Assembly (NCBI GenBank): GCA_009778915.1
Contig: WRFH01000008.1
Coordinates: 1 to 63,537 of the forward strand
DNA: 63,537 bases
Reading direction: 5' to 3'
Source: Elusimicrobiota bacterium
GTDB taxonomy: Bacteria; Elusimicrobiota; Elusimicrobia; Elusimicrobiales; Elusimicrobiaceae
In this document: in pieces, positions 47,930 to 56,200 of the stretch
Numbering within the stretch: the first letter of the stretch is position 1
Layout of the letters: every line of letters begins with the position of its first letter
Translations under genes and position numbers: made by a program
Notes under the pieces: model-generated
The model's database searches: none
Told to the model about the DNA's origin: nothing
The model's input: only the letters and a program-made list of their open reading frames with translations

Positions 47930-48658
47930 TTAAGGCTTTTTTACTATTGATTGCGGACAGCGGGTGTTGAAGGCGCAGTTTTGGCAGTGATTTGTATTCG
48001 CGTCAAAAATCAGGTTTTCTATATTCTGGCCGACGTCTATATATGTTTTTAAAATTTCATCTTCATTAAAAGCATCAAAATCCGCGCTGATAGTTTTACC
48101 TAAAGCGAGGTACATTATCGACGCTTTGCCTTTTTGCATATTCCACGCGCGGCGCGCGCCGACGGCGTAAATGCCCATCTGCAGATTTTGTTTGATATCC
48201 GCCGTCTCGTCAAATTCAGGTCCGGTTTTGTAGTCGATTACTTCCCAGCCGCCGTCGGGCAATTTGTCCGTGCGGTCAATTTTGCCGCGGAAAGTCCATT
48301 TGCCGTATTCAAAAATAAATTCGCGCTCAGTACTGTCAACCGTCGTTTTCCTTTCATATTCGCGCTGCGCGTAATCTTCAAGCATTTTTTTGCCTTTCAA
48401 ATAATATTCCATCTGCTCCGCCGCGCTTGAATAGCCGGCGCCAAGCCAGCAGTCGTTATAATAATTTATTATTTCCGACGCGTCATTTGAATTTTTATGG
48501 TATTCTTCCAGCGTGCGGTGAAGCGAAACGCCCAGAGAAGACGACGGCACAAGCCCGTCTTTTTTGCCCTCGATATATTTGTATTTGTACAACAGCGGAC
48601 ATTCGCGGTATGTTTTTATTTTAGAATAATTTAACTCGTAAACTTTATGTTCAAACAT
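47930..48658 (-). CDS. PD-(D/E)XK nuclease family protein (RecB/Cas4-like)
   Basis: 242 residues. Nuclease core: GVSLHRTLEEYH (about 43), FEYGKWTFRGKIDRTDKLPDGGWEVIDYKTG (about 115-148, catalytic D and ExK-type YK), and QMGIYAVGA. One N-terminal cysteine (YRECPLL) and a C-terminal CQNCAFNTRC are placed as in the iron-sulfur nucleases AddB and Cas4. There is no CRISPR array in the window, so a DNA-repair role is more likely. The start overlaps the rsmD stop (TAATG). Confidence 0.85.
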   Translation of the reverse strand: MFEHKVYELNYSKIKTYRECPLLYKYKYIEGKKDGLVPSSSLGVSLHRTLEEYHKNSNDASEIINYYNDCWLGAGYSSAAEQMEYYLKGKKMLEDYAQREYERKTTVDSTEREFIFEYGKWTFRGKIDRTDKLPDGGWEVIDYKTGPEFDETADIKQNLQMGIYAVGARRAWNMQKGKASIMYLALGKTISADFDAFNEDEILKTYIDVGQNIENLIFDANTNHCQNCAFNTRCPQSIVKKP

Positions 48659-49278
48659 TAGTCGGCCTTAAAATCCGAACTTTTTGAGGGTTTTGGATTT
48701 TTGTCTTTATTCGGGTGCAGGAAATGCACAAGAGTGTCGCCGTATTTTTCTTCGCGGTAAATTTTGAAAGCGGCGGGCACGTCGAAAATCTCGTTTTTGT
48801 GGTGCTGCAAAACTATGAAACCCGTTTTGTTAAGCAAATTATATTTGGCGGCTTCCGCAAGCGCCGGTCCGGACAGGGAAAGCGGCTTTTCGTTAATATC
48901 CCTGTACGGCGGGCCCACAAAAATTATGTCATATCCTTCGGGCGCGTAGGCGTTTAAAAAATCTATTCCTTTAAGAACATCCGCCTTAACAACTTCGGCG
49001 CGTTCGGTAAAACCCAAATGTTCCAGATTGCGTTTTATATTTTTTACGCAGGCGACTTCTCTGTCCACCATGACGGCTTTTAACGCGCCGCGGGACAACG
49101 CCTCCAGCGCAACGTTGCCCGTGCCGGAAAACAGGTCCAGAAAATAACTGCCGGGCAGACGAGGGCGTATGATGTCAAAAACGGACTGCTTTATCCTGTC
49201 CGATATAGGCACCACCGGCATATTTTTTGAGACGGAAAATATTTTGCGGCCTCTGGCCGTGCCTGCTATTATGCGCAT
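48658..49278 (-). CDS. rsmD: 16S rRNA (guanine966-N2)-methyltransferase
   Basis: 206 residues. MRIIAGTARGRKI, the SAM site FLDLFSGTGNVALEALSRGA (about 45-64) and VMVDREVACVKNIKRNLE are standard. Motif IV reads VGPPYRD (about 125) where the family has DPPY or NPPY, so the usual acidic or amide residue is glycine. The C-terminal 15 residues are charged (NKDKNPKPSKSSD). TAAAAT ends 6 nt before the ATG and there is no ribosome-binding site. Confidence 0.92.
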   Translation of the reverse strand: MRIIAGTARGRKIFSVSKNMPVVPISDRIKQSVFDIIRPRLPGSYFLDLFSGTGNVALEALSRGALKAVMVDREVACVKNIKRNLEHLGFTERAEVVKADVLKGIDFLNAYAPEGYDIIFVGPPYRDINEKPLSLSGPALAEAAKYNLLNKTGFIVLQHHKNEIFDVPAAFKIYREEKYGDTLVHFLHPNKDKNPKPSKSSDFKAD

Positions 49279-49284
49279 GTGTAC

Positions 49285-49290
49285 ATTTTA
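49285..49290 (-). promoter_or_regulatory. -10 box for leaderless rsmD mRNA
   Basis: TAAAAT on the minus strand, 6 nt (GTACAC) before the ATG. An overlapping TATAAA register is also possible. No -35 was recognised. Confidence 0.45.
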
Positions 49291-49311
49291 TAATTTTTTA
49301 AGCTGCCGCCA

Positions 49312-49379
49312 GCCGTTGTTTTCAAAATAAAAAATCCGGCATAAACTTACGCCGGATTTTTTATTTTGAAAACAACGGC
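49312..49379 (-). terminator. 29-bp perfect inverted repeat ending the response-regulator operon
   Basis: GCCGTTGTTTTCAAAATAAA...TCCGGC (49312-49340) is exactly complementary to 49351-49379 with a 10-nt loop. It starts 3 nt past the response-regulator stop on the minus strand. The inner GCCGG/CCGGC plus AAAAAAT part alone would be a normal terminator; the outer 18 bp is an unusual extension. Confidence 0.85.
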
Positions 49380-49382
49380 GCT

Positions 49383-50030
49383 CTATAAGTGCGCTATACC
49401 CTCTTTTATGGCATACCTGACAAGTTCAGCCTGTTTGTGAATATCAAGTTTGCGCATGATATTGTTCCTGTGAACGTGTATGGTATTAAGCGAAAGGTTG
49501 AACTCTTTGGCTATTTCTTTGCTGCTGTAACCTTCGGCGATAAGCTGGAGCACCTGCTTTTCCTTGGGCGTCAGGCCGCTGGGGTCCTTTTTGGAAGGCA
49601 TTGCCTTGCCTAAAAAACCCTGGACGACGTATTTTGACACCTTTGAACACAGGTAAAATCTCCCCGCGTGGACCTCTTTAATAGCGTCGATAATCTCATC
49701 CGCGGTGGAAACTTTCACGACATAACCCCTGGCTCCCGCCTTAAAAGCTTTTTCCACGGACGCGCGGTCGTCATACATGCTTAAAACAATGACTTTGGCG
49801 TCGGGGTTAAGCTTTGTAAGTTTCTGCGTAGCCTCAATGCCGTTTAAGACCGGCATAGCAATGTCCGCCACAAACACGTCCACGTCTTTGTGTTTGGCGG
49901 CGTAATCAAGCATGTCCCTGCCGTTGCTTACTTCCGCGACGACTGAGATAAGCTTGCTCTTCCTCTCCAGCACCGACTTTATTCCTTCTCTTACCAGGGC
50001 GTGGTCATCCGCCAACAGTATTTTTATCAT
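49383..50030 (-). CDS. NarL/FixJ-type response regulator
   Basis: 215 residues. Receiver domain (about 1-120) with acidic pair DDH, phospho-acceptor Asp in VFVADIAMPVLNG (about 56) and the KVSTADEI switch. LuxR-type helix-turn-helix (about 150-215; LTPKEKQVLQLIAEGYSSKEIAKEFNLSLNTIHVHRNNIMRKL). It overlaps the kinase stop by 4 nt. Targets are unknown; co-regulation of the upstream outer-membrane genes is plausible. Confidence 0.94.
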   Translation of the reverse strand: MIKILLADDHALVREGIKSVLERKSKLISVVAEVSNGRDMLDYAAKHKDVDVFVADIAMPVLNGIEATQKLTKLNPDAKVIVLSMYDDRASVEKAFKAGARGYVVKVSTADEIIDAIKEVHAGRFYLCSKVSKYVVQGFLGKAMPSKKDPSGLTPKEKQVLQLIAEGYSSKEIAKEFNLSLNTIHVHRNNIMRKLDIHKQAELVRYAIKEGIAHL

Positions 50031-51067
50031 AGTTCCACCTTATATATAACCTTAGGGCAAGACACCGCAACTACGGTCCCTTTGCCTAAATTGGTCTTGA
50101 TTTTGAACTGCCCGCCGAGGTAGCTGACGCTCTCCTTCATCCCCGGCAACCCTAAGTGGCTGAGGGTTGGCTTCTCAGCCTTTTTGAATCCCCTTCCGTC
50201 ATCCTTTACTTCTATTTTTACTAAATTTTTAAGGTTTTGTAACGTAACATTAATATTTTTCGCCTGAGCGTGCTTCAAAGCGTTGTTCAAACTTTCCTGC
50301 ACGACGCGGTAAAGCATTATCTTAACTTCGTCGTCAATCGCGCCGTTGTCTTCTTCTTCATAAACATATTTTATTTTAACCGGCGACACTTTATTCAAAT
50401 TTTCCACCAGCTCTTTAACCGCGCCGTCTAAGCCGGCGGCGTCTATGCTGGGCGGACGCATCGTCACAATCAGACTTTTAATGCGCTCTACGCATTCTTT
50501 TATTCTGGCGTCCATCTCTTTCGCGCGGCGCAGAGCGTCCGCCTTTTTACCTTCTTTAATATCACTCTCGAGTATGGAAAGTATTGACGTTAAAATAACC
50601 GCCGTCGTTCCTATTTCATCATGCAGCGCGCTGGCAACCCTTTTCTTTTCCTCTTCACGCGTTTTCAGCAGAACCTGCGAAAACGTTTTTGCCCCGCCGT
50701 CCCGCACCATGTTGGACGGTCCGGAGGAAGCCGGCAGTTCCTTAACTATGCCAAGAACGTTTGTAACCTGCCCGCCGCCCAGCGGTATAAGCGCCGTCCG
50801 GTAATTTCTGCCGCCGGAACCCCATTCGTAAATCACGCCCTTGCCGGAAAGAGCCGCGTTATGATATTTTTCATGCAGAGGCTCGTTCAGTCCGGCGTTT
50901 TCCGGATGCCCGGCTTTCTCTCCGCCGAAAATAAAAGCGTATTTATGTTTGGCGTCCAGCATATAAACCAATTCATAGGAAGACAAACCCGCCGGTATAC
51001 CGCGCGCGTCTATGGGTTTTACATCCCCTGAAACAGCCGGCATATCATAAATTACTTTCTTGTTCAT
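50027..51067 (-). CDS. Soluble histidine kinase, NarX/DegS-like (HPK7)
   Basis: 346 residues. There is no transmembrane helix, so it is cytoplasmic. The N-terminal 135 residues form a PAS-like sensory region. HisKA_3 domain with RVASALHDEIGTTAVILTS (phospho-His, about 153) and HATPase domain (about 240-340; RVVQESLNNALKHAQAKNI, DDGRGF, GLPGMKE). It pairs with the response regulator encoded next. The signal is unknown. Confidence 0.92.
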   Translation of the reverse strand: MNKKVIYDMPAVSGDVKPIDARGIPAGLSSYELVYMLDAKHKYAFIFGGEKAGHPENAGLNEPLHEKYHNAALSGKGVIYEWGSGGRNYRTALIPLGGGQVTNVLGIVKELPASSGPSNMVRDGGAKTFSQVLLKTREEEKKRVASALHDEIGTTAVILTSILSILESDIKEGKKADALRRAKEMDARIKECVERIKSLIVTMRPPSIDAAGLDGAVKELVENLNKVSPVKIKYVYEEEDNGAIDDEVKIMLYRVVQESLNNALKHAQAKNINVTLQNLKNLVKIEVKDDGRGFKKAEKPTLSHLGLPGMKESVSYLGGQFKIKTNLGKGTVVAVSCPKVIYKVEL

Positions 51068-51078
51068 ATCTCTGTACC

Positions 51079-52035
51079 TTAGATATTAGCATTTAAATTA
51101 GCCAATGCGACACGCCTTATAAAACCGTCATTATCCTGCGCCGTTATTTTTTCAAGATATTTGCGCGCTTCTTTCTGTTTCCCCTGCCGCGCGTAAGCCA
51201 TATATTTTATGTAAAGCGCCAGTCTGTCAGACGGGGAACCCGCCAGCGCGCCGTCCGCGATTTTTAAAGCGGACGCGTAATCCCCGTCCTGCACGGCCCA
51301 CAGAGCCTTTGTCATAACCGCCTCATAATTATTTTCGGCGGCAAGCGCGGCGGCCAAAAATTTAGCGGCGTCTTCCTTATTACCCATGTCCCTGCTTATT
51401 TGCGCGGCCAGGAAATTATCCTTATATCTGTCCTTATACGCTTCTAACGACAAACCTATATGAAATAATGCCGCGTTAAAATTTCTTTGTTTATAATAAC
51501 TGAGCGCGTATTCATAAAAATATGACTTCATATTTTTAGGTTTCAAATCAAAAAACATTTTATAATACTGCTGCGCTTTTGAGAAAAACCCTTCCTTCAT
51601 ATATCCGCGCGCCAGACCAAGCATTGCGTTTTCGTCATCTTTGTCAATGTCCAGAATGCGCCGGTAAGTCTCAATGCTGTTCTGCGTAAGGTCCGTCCTG
51701 TCATAAAGCTCGGCAAGGCGCTCAAGCAAATCTTTATTCTTGGGGTTAAGTTCCACGCCCTCAAGATAAGTGTTCAGCGCGCTGTCCAAACGGCCCAGCT
51801 TTTCATAACAATCGCCCAACAGCAGATACGCCCTTTTCTCGCGCCGTTTGACCGTGCCTTCAACAAGAAAATCTTTCAGCTTGGCTATCGCGCCTTCGTA
51901 ATCCTTCTCAGAGTACAGCTGCCTTGCCTCGGTAAGTTTTACTTTTTCTTTTTTGGCAAAAGGCCATATGGCGCTGTGTCCGGCAACAGCACTTATAAAG
52001 AAAATAATTACTATAAGTACTGTTTTATTTCTCAT
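51079..52035 (-). CDS. Secreted TPR protein
   Basis: 318 residues. A signal peptide (about 1-22) is followed by a short IWPFAKKEKVKLTEARQLYSEKDYEGAI stretch and about seven TPR units to the end. It overlaps the patatin stop by 11 nt, so it is translated in step with it. It is possibly a periplasmic adaptor for the envelope genes of this operon. Its partner is unknown. Confidence 0.8.
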   Translation of the reverse strand: MRNKTVLIVIIFFISAVAGHSAIWPFAKKEKVKLTEARQLYSEKDYEGAIAKLKDFLVEGTVKRREKRAYLLLGDCYEKLGRLDSALNTYLEGVELNPKNKDLLERLAELYDRTDLTQNSIETYRRILDIDKDDENAMLGLARGYMKEGFFSKAQQYYKMFFDLKPKNMKSYFYEYALSYYKQRNFNAALFHIGLSLEAYKDRYKDNFLAAQISRDMGNKEDAAKFLAAALAAENNYEAVMTKALWAVQDGDYASALKIADGALAGSPSDRLALYIKYMAYARQGKQKEARKYLEKITAQDNDGFIRRVALANLNANI

Positions 52036-52975
52036 GTTCTCTATACTTTATATTAAATATAATTAAATCTTCCTGTAGCATAGGCAACACTCTGTAAGTT
52101 TCCCTTATGCCCAGTTCCGCCGCTATGGGAAGTTTGTTAAAATCCAAAACTTCAATGTTCGGGACTTTTATCCTTATTACAAAATTCGCTTTCGCGACGG
52201 CCTCTTCCGTCAGTATCGCGCCGCGTATGTCGCCTATTCGCAGCAGATAAGCCGCGACCGTTTTCGGCACCACGCCGCTGTAATCCTGCAAAGGCAGAGA
52301 CGCTATAACGTACTGCGCGCCGAGATTTCTGACGGCGTCCACCGGCAGATAATCTACCACGCCGCCGTCCACCAACTGGCGCTGGCGGTATTCGACGGGC
52401 TCAAATATGCCGGGCAAATTCATGCTGGCGCGCACGGCGAGCGCGGCCGGGCCGGACGTAAAAAGAATTTTCTCCCCCGTCTTAATATCCATTGCCGGGC
52501 ACGCGAAAGGAATATTCAAATCTTCAATATTTTTACCCTGCAGAGTTTCTTCAAGAAAAGTTTCAAAATTTTTGGAAGACGGCAGTTTGCCGCCTATAAC
52601 AAGTTTCAAAAGTCCGGTGCTGCCGAGGTCTTTAGACACGTTATCAGGCCGTATATTTTCGCCTATTTCCCACAGGCGGCTGACAGGCAGCCCGGCGGCG
52701 TAACCGCTGCCGATAACGGCGCCCATCGACGTGCCGGTCAGCATATCTACAGGCGTCCCCGCGTTTTCCAAAACTTCCAAAACGCCGACATGCGCGAACC
52801 CTCTGGTGCCGCCGGCGGAAAGAGCAAGCCCCGTTTTTACGCGCTGGTCTTTGGGCGTATTAATAAATTCTTTCCACAAAAAATCGCGCAGAAGCGCGTC
52901 CTGCTTATCCGTGTCATTTGCAAAAACGGGCAGCGCCGCAAACGCTAAAATTATTATAAGAAAAACTTTCTTCAT
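52025..52975 (-). CDS. Patatin-like phospholipase (NTE family)
   Basis: 316 residues with a signal peptide (about 1-19). Oxyanion loop SAGGTRGFAHVG (about 53-64), nucleophile elbow GTSMG (about 80-84) and catalytic Asp in VDGGVVDYLP (about 196). The fold hydrolyses lipid ester bonds. The signal peptide places it in the periplasm or at the outer membrane. It sits between tolC-like and TPR genes, suggesting an envelope-lipid role. Confidence 0.9.
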   Translation of the reverse strand: MKKVFLIIILAFAALPVFANDTDKQDALLRDFLWKEFINTPKDQRVKTGLALSAGGTRGFAHVGVLEVLENAGTPVDMLTGTSMGAVIGSGYAAGLPVSRLWEIGENIRPDNVSKDLGSTGLLKLVIGGKLPSSKNFETFLEETLQGKNIEDLNIPFACPAMDIKTGEKILFTSGPAALAVRASMNLPGIFEPVEYRQRQLVDGGVVDYLPVDAVRNLGAQYVIASLPLQDYSGVVPKTVAAYLLRIGDIRGAILTEEAVAKANFVIRIKVPNIEVLDFNKLPIAAELGIRETYRVLPMLQEDLIIFNIKYREHEK

Positions 52976-53035
52976 ATTTGATATAAAAACCTCAAGCGCG
53001 GAACGCTCAAGGCCGTAGAAAAGTAAAAGCTGAAA

Positions 53036-54316
53036 TTATAAATCCTGCCCTACCGCCCATTCAAGCTGCGCTTTGGCCAGCAAATTTTCCTTTACGGCTT
53101 CCAAATAAGACGTCTGCGCTTTGTGGTAAGCCTCAAGCGCGTTAAGAGATTCTATGCCGAAAACGCCGCCAGCCTCGCTCTTTTTAATTTCTTTTGAAAT
53201 CCCGTCGACGGCGGTTCCTCTTTCCTTTACTTCATCCTGCCAAAACATTAAACTGTCAAAATTAGTAAGCACCTGCTGGCGTATAGTGTCTTCCAAATCA
53301 GAGCGGCGCAGCGCGCTTTGTTTCTGCTGCGCTTTTTTCTGCTTGGGCTGCGTGAAATAACTGTATAAAAGCGGCAGGCGGACGGCAAGGCTTACCTGCT
53401 TATTTGTATTGCTCAAAGTGTCTTCCCCCACCTTCTCAAAACTGGCGCCCAGAATAACGTCCGGATATTTCTGGCCGAGCGAAATATTGGCGGCAAGGTT
53501 GTACATTTCAACTTCGTAAAGCGCCGTCTGCAGTTCCGGCCTGAACTGCATGGCCCACAAATTTAATTTGCTGATTTCCCCTTCGTAAATAAAAGGTTTA
53601 AAATCCCCTTTAATTTTAATCTCGGAGTCTAATTCTTTATTCAAACTTTCCAGCATGTTCTGGTAAGCGCGGCGGTATTCGTAACGGGCGGTATTAATTT
53701 CCGCGCGGAACCTTTCAAGAGACGCGGCAATGCTCACGCGGTCCCATGAGTTCCCGGACTTTTGCTTTTTGGCGTAATTTTGGGCGGTCGCAAAATCTTT
53801 TTCGGCCAAATCAAGATATTGCGTGGCGTATAAAAAATTATAAAAAGCCAGTTTTACTTTTAATATAACTTCATTTTTTGCCGTCTCATATTTACTTTGT
53901 TCTTCTTTTAAATTGGCCCGGGACATTTTTATGCTGCCCGATATTCTGCCGCCGGAATAAAGATACTGCACCGCCGAAACGCTGGTGCCGTAAAAATTGC
54001 TGCTGGAACCTTGCTGCGGGTATATTACGCGCAGGCCCAGCGCCTCCGGCAAAACGCTGACGGAATCCAAATCATACGCCGTAGCCGTTGCCAGCAGGTC
54101 AAACTGCGGAAGGCGCATCATAGACGTTTCGGTTACGCGGGACTGCGCTATCATTATGCTCTGCTGCGCGGCCAGGAGCTGCGTGTTATTTTCCAGCCCC
54201 AGGCGTATGGCGGTCTCAAGCGTAATCTCCGCCGACGGGTTAAAACGGGAAAAATATTCCTGCCCGCCAGCGCCGGCCGCGCATAAAATAAAAACCAGAA
54301 CTAAAACTTTTTTCAT
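53036..54316 (-). CDS. TolC-family outer-membrane protein
   Basis: 426 residues with a signal peptide (about 1-18). Two OEP repeats are visible: ETAIRLGLENNTQLLAAQQSI (about 34-54) begins the first helical hairpin, and NLWAMQFRPELQTALYEVEMYNLA (about 238-261) begins the second. KYPDVILGASFEKV and the C-terminal NALEAYHKAQTSYLEAVKENLLAKAQLE are typical. The inner-membrane pump partners are not encoded beside it. It overlaps the HAMP gene by 4 nt. Confidence 0.9.
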   Translation of the reverse strand: MKKVLVLVFILCAAGAGGQEYFSRFNPSAEITLETAIRLGLENNTQLLAAQQSIMIAQSRVTETSMMRLPQFDLLATATAYDLDSVSVLPEALGLRVIYPQQGSSSNFYGTSVSAVQYLYSGGRISGSIKMSRANLKEEQSKYETAKNEVILKVKLAFYNFLYATQYLDLAEKDFATAQNYAKKQKSGNSWDRVSIAASLERFRAEINTARYEYRRAYQNMLESLNKELDSEIKIKGDFKPFIYEGEISKLNLWAMQFRPELQTALYEVEMYNLAANISLGQKYPDVILGASFEKVGEDTLSNTNKQVSLAVRLPLLYSYFTQPKQKKAQQKQSALRRSDLEDTIRQQVLTNFDSLMFWQDEVKERGTAVDGISKEIKKSEAGGVFGIESLNALEAYHKAQTSYLEAVKENLLAKAQLEWAVGQDL

Positions 54317-54801
54317 TTGCGTCTCTTTATCCTCTTTTCCAAAACGTCCATCATATTATTAAATTTGTCCTGCAGCGTAATAAACTTGTCCCCTTTGCGC
54401 AGGCGGACGCGTTTTGAAATATCGCCTTCGGCGATTTCGTCGCACGTTTTTTCAAATCTGAAAATCGGGCCGGCCATTTTATTTGACAGAATGGCGGAAA
54501 ATAAAATCACCAGCGCCAGATAGACCGCGATTTTAAGCCCGAACGTCACAAAAATAGGCGTGATTTTCCCGTAAAGCGGCTGCAAAACGGCCGGATAATC
54601 TTTATAAATGCTTTGAAAAGTAGACAGCACCTCAAAAACCGTTACGGCTATGCCGAGCAGTACGCTTAAAACTATCAAAATCATATACTCAAACTGCAAA
54701 TCTTTCTTTATAAAAATTATACGCCGCTGGAACTGCTGCCGCGGCGCCGCTTGCGCGTCCGGATGCGGAGACTGCGCGGAATTATTTTTTTCTTCCGTCA
54801 T
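54313..54801 (-). CDS. HAMP-domain membrane protein
   Basis: 162 residues. A Pro/Gln-rich N terminus is followed by two helices (about 36-60 and 86-108) separated by a short periplasmic loop, then a HAMP domain (about 108-155; NKMAGPIFRFEKTCDEIAEGDISKRVRLRKGDKF). There is no kinase, methyl-accepting or cyclase output domain. It may relay a membrane signal to the soluble kinase in the same operon, which lacks a membrane segment; this is inference. Confidence 0.85.
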   Translation of the reverse strand: MTEEKNNSAQSPHPDAQAAPRQQFQRRIIFIKKDLQFEYMILIVLSVLLGIAVTVFEVLSTFQSIYKDYPAVLQPLYGKITPIFVTFGLKIAVYLALVILFSAILSNKMAGPIFRFEKTCDEIAEGDISKRVRLRKGDKFITLQDKFNNMMDVLEKRIKRRK

Positions 54802-54810
54802 AAATTGTAC

Positions 54811-54850
54811 TCCGTCCTCCTAATTTTTTCCTCTCCCTTAAAGGGAGAGG
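54811..54850. repeat. Dispersed repeat copy 2: TCCGTCCTCC plus hairpin
   Basis: TCCGTCCTCC-TAATTTTTT-CCTCTCCCTTAAAGGGAGAGG, with the same order as 11431-11478. The 54851-54928 remainder (ACACAGGTGAGGG...) holds no gene and lies between the barrel-gene stop and the HAMP-gene start. Here the repeat's minus strand also contains AGGAGG close to the HAMP ATG. Confidence 0.6.
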
Positions 54851-54928
54851 ACACAGGTGAGGGTTTTGAACACAAAATGTACACAAACATGCGCCGTTCC
54901 AATTGGAAAAACTCGGCGCAGGAACCCC

Positions 54929-55621
54929 CTAAAAGTTCGCTTTATATCTTAATTGCAAAGCGCGTTCGAACATGTCTTTATCGGTAAAATCACGCAGCAT
55001 AAAATCAGCTTCAAACGAGTCCGTTAAATAAACCCTTACGCCGGCGTTCAAGCGAGAATCTTTTATATTATGCACATTGTCCCACTCAAACATTAAATTT
55101 ACCTTGTCTTCGATATTGAAGTTGACACCGGTAAAGAAAAACACGTTTGAGCTGTCAAAATCAGAAACGTTTACGCCGGGGTGTATCTGAAGATTGGGTA
55201 TAATAACTTCGCGGCTTAAAACGAGATACGCGCCTTTTTTATCCTGCAGATATTTGCCGGAGACGTGGTCATACATATAACCCCTGCCGTCATAACCTAC
55301 GGCTATCGCCGGCAGATACAGGGAACCGTCGTAAATTTTAAATTTAGCCTGTAACTGCGGCGTCAGAACGCGCACCGGCGATTCATTGCCCAGCAGCTGC
55401 TGCGCCGCTATTGAAAACCCTAAATTAAGCTGCGGAAAAATGCCGAAATCCACGCTTGTCATAACGCTGTTCTGCGAATAAAACCTGGCGTTAAAATCAG
55501 CCGAATAATGGTCGAGCGTTTCCGCCGTGGGAACATCCATTAACATAATATCTTTACGCAAATCCTGCGCCTGCACAACCGCGGCGGAAATTATAAAAAT
55601 GGTAAAAAGAAGTTTTTTCAT
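54929..55621 (-). CDS. Predicted outer-membrane beta-barrel protein
   Basis: 230 residues. A signal peptide (about 1-18, cut after VQAQ) is followed by MDVPTAETLDHYSADFNARFYSQNSVMTSVDFGIFPQLNLGFS and further alternating strands. It ends LQLRYKANF, with a C-terminal aromatic. The pattern resembles small YjbH-like or porin-type barrels, but no family is certain. An AAGGAG site is present. It is last in the maeB-fumA-fumB-lipoprotein series. Confidence 0.72.
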   Translation of the reverse strand: MKKLLFTIFIISAAVVQAQDLRKDIMLMDVPTAETLDHYSADFNARFYSQNSVMTSVDFGIFPQLNLGFSIAAQQLLGNESPVRVLTPQLQAKFKIYDGSLYLPAIAVGYDGRGYMYDHVSGKYLQDKKGAYLVLSREVIIPNLQIHPGVNVSDFDSSNVFFFTGVNFNIEDKVNLMFEWDNVHNIKDSRLNAGVRVYLTDSFEADFMLRDFTDKDMFERALQLRYKANF

Positions 55622-55630
55622 ATGCGCTCC

Positions 55631-56200
55631 TTACGGTAAAAATGTCCTGGGGTCATGAACCACCGGCTCCGTTATCAGGCGGATGTTAGACGGAAACGCC
55701 GCTTCCCTCGTGGCCATAAAGTCATTGGAATCATGCGGAAACTCAAGCATGACGCGGCCGTCCGCGGCCTGCCTTTCGTCATATACAATGGCTTTCTGCC
55801 ACTGATTTAACGGACTGTCTTTAAAATTTTTCGGGTTAGTCGTGTCATACATAACGACCTGGCTTTTTTGTATATCCTGCGGGCGCATGCTTACCGTTCT
55901 GAGTATGACGTCTTTCATTTTTCTCACTTCGCCGGCGTAAGGCCCGTTTATGAATTTTATTTTGTAATATCCGTTGCTGTCCATGTCTTTAACAAGCGTG
56001 GCAAGCGCGTAAATAGCGTAAAATTTACCCTCGCCGCTGTATGCGGCAAAAACTTTATGCCTCAGAACGTTATCCGCTTCCTGCCGGCTGCCGGTGCGGT
56101 TATAAGACGTGTCGTCAGAAGAGGTTCCCGCGGATTTTGAGCACGCGGCCAGAATAAAAGCCGCCAGAGCAAAAACTAAAAATCTGTTAAATGTTCTCAT
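55631..56200 (-). CDS. Lipoprotein, unknown
   Basis: 189 residues. Signal peptide with lipobox LAAC (about 17-20), a Ser/Thr-rich linker (SKSAGTSSDDTSYN) and a beta-rich domain containing NGYYKIKFINGPYAGEV, an SH3-like stretch. It overlaps fumB by 4 nt and precedes the barrel by 9 nt, so an envelope pair is appended to a central-metabolism operon. Function is unknown. Confidence 0.72.
   Translation of the reverse strand: MRTFNRFLVFALAAFILAACSKSAGTSSDDTSYNRTGSRQEADNVLRHKVFAAYSGEGKFYAIYALATLVKDMDSNGYYKIKFINGPYAGEVRKMKDVILRTVSMRPQDIQKSQVVMYDTTNPKNFKDSPLNQWQKAIVYDERQAADGRVMLEFPHDSNDFMATREAAFPSNIRLITEPVVHDPRTFLP

Noticed and set aside
47930-48658. Cas4 / CRISPR association for the PD-(D/E)XK nuclease
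   Set aside because: There is no repeat-spacer array or other cas gene in the window; cotranscription with rsmD suggests a housekeeping repair role.
54836-54870. CRISPR-like repeat near 54840
   Set aside because: Only single copies occur at each place, with no regular spacers; it is a dispersed hairpin repeat.
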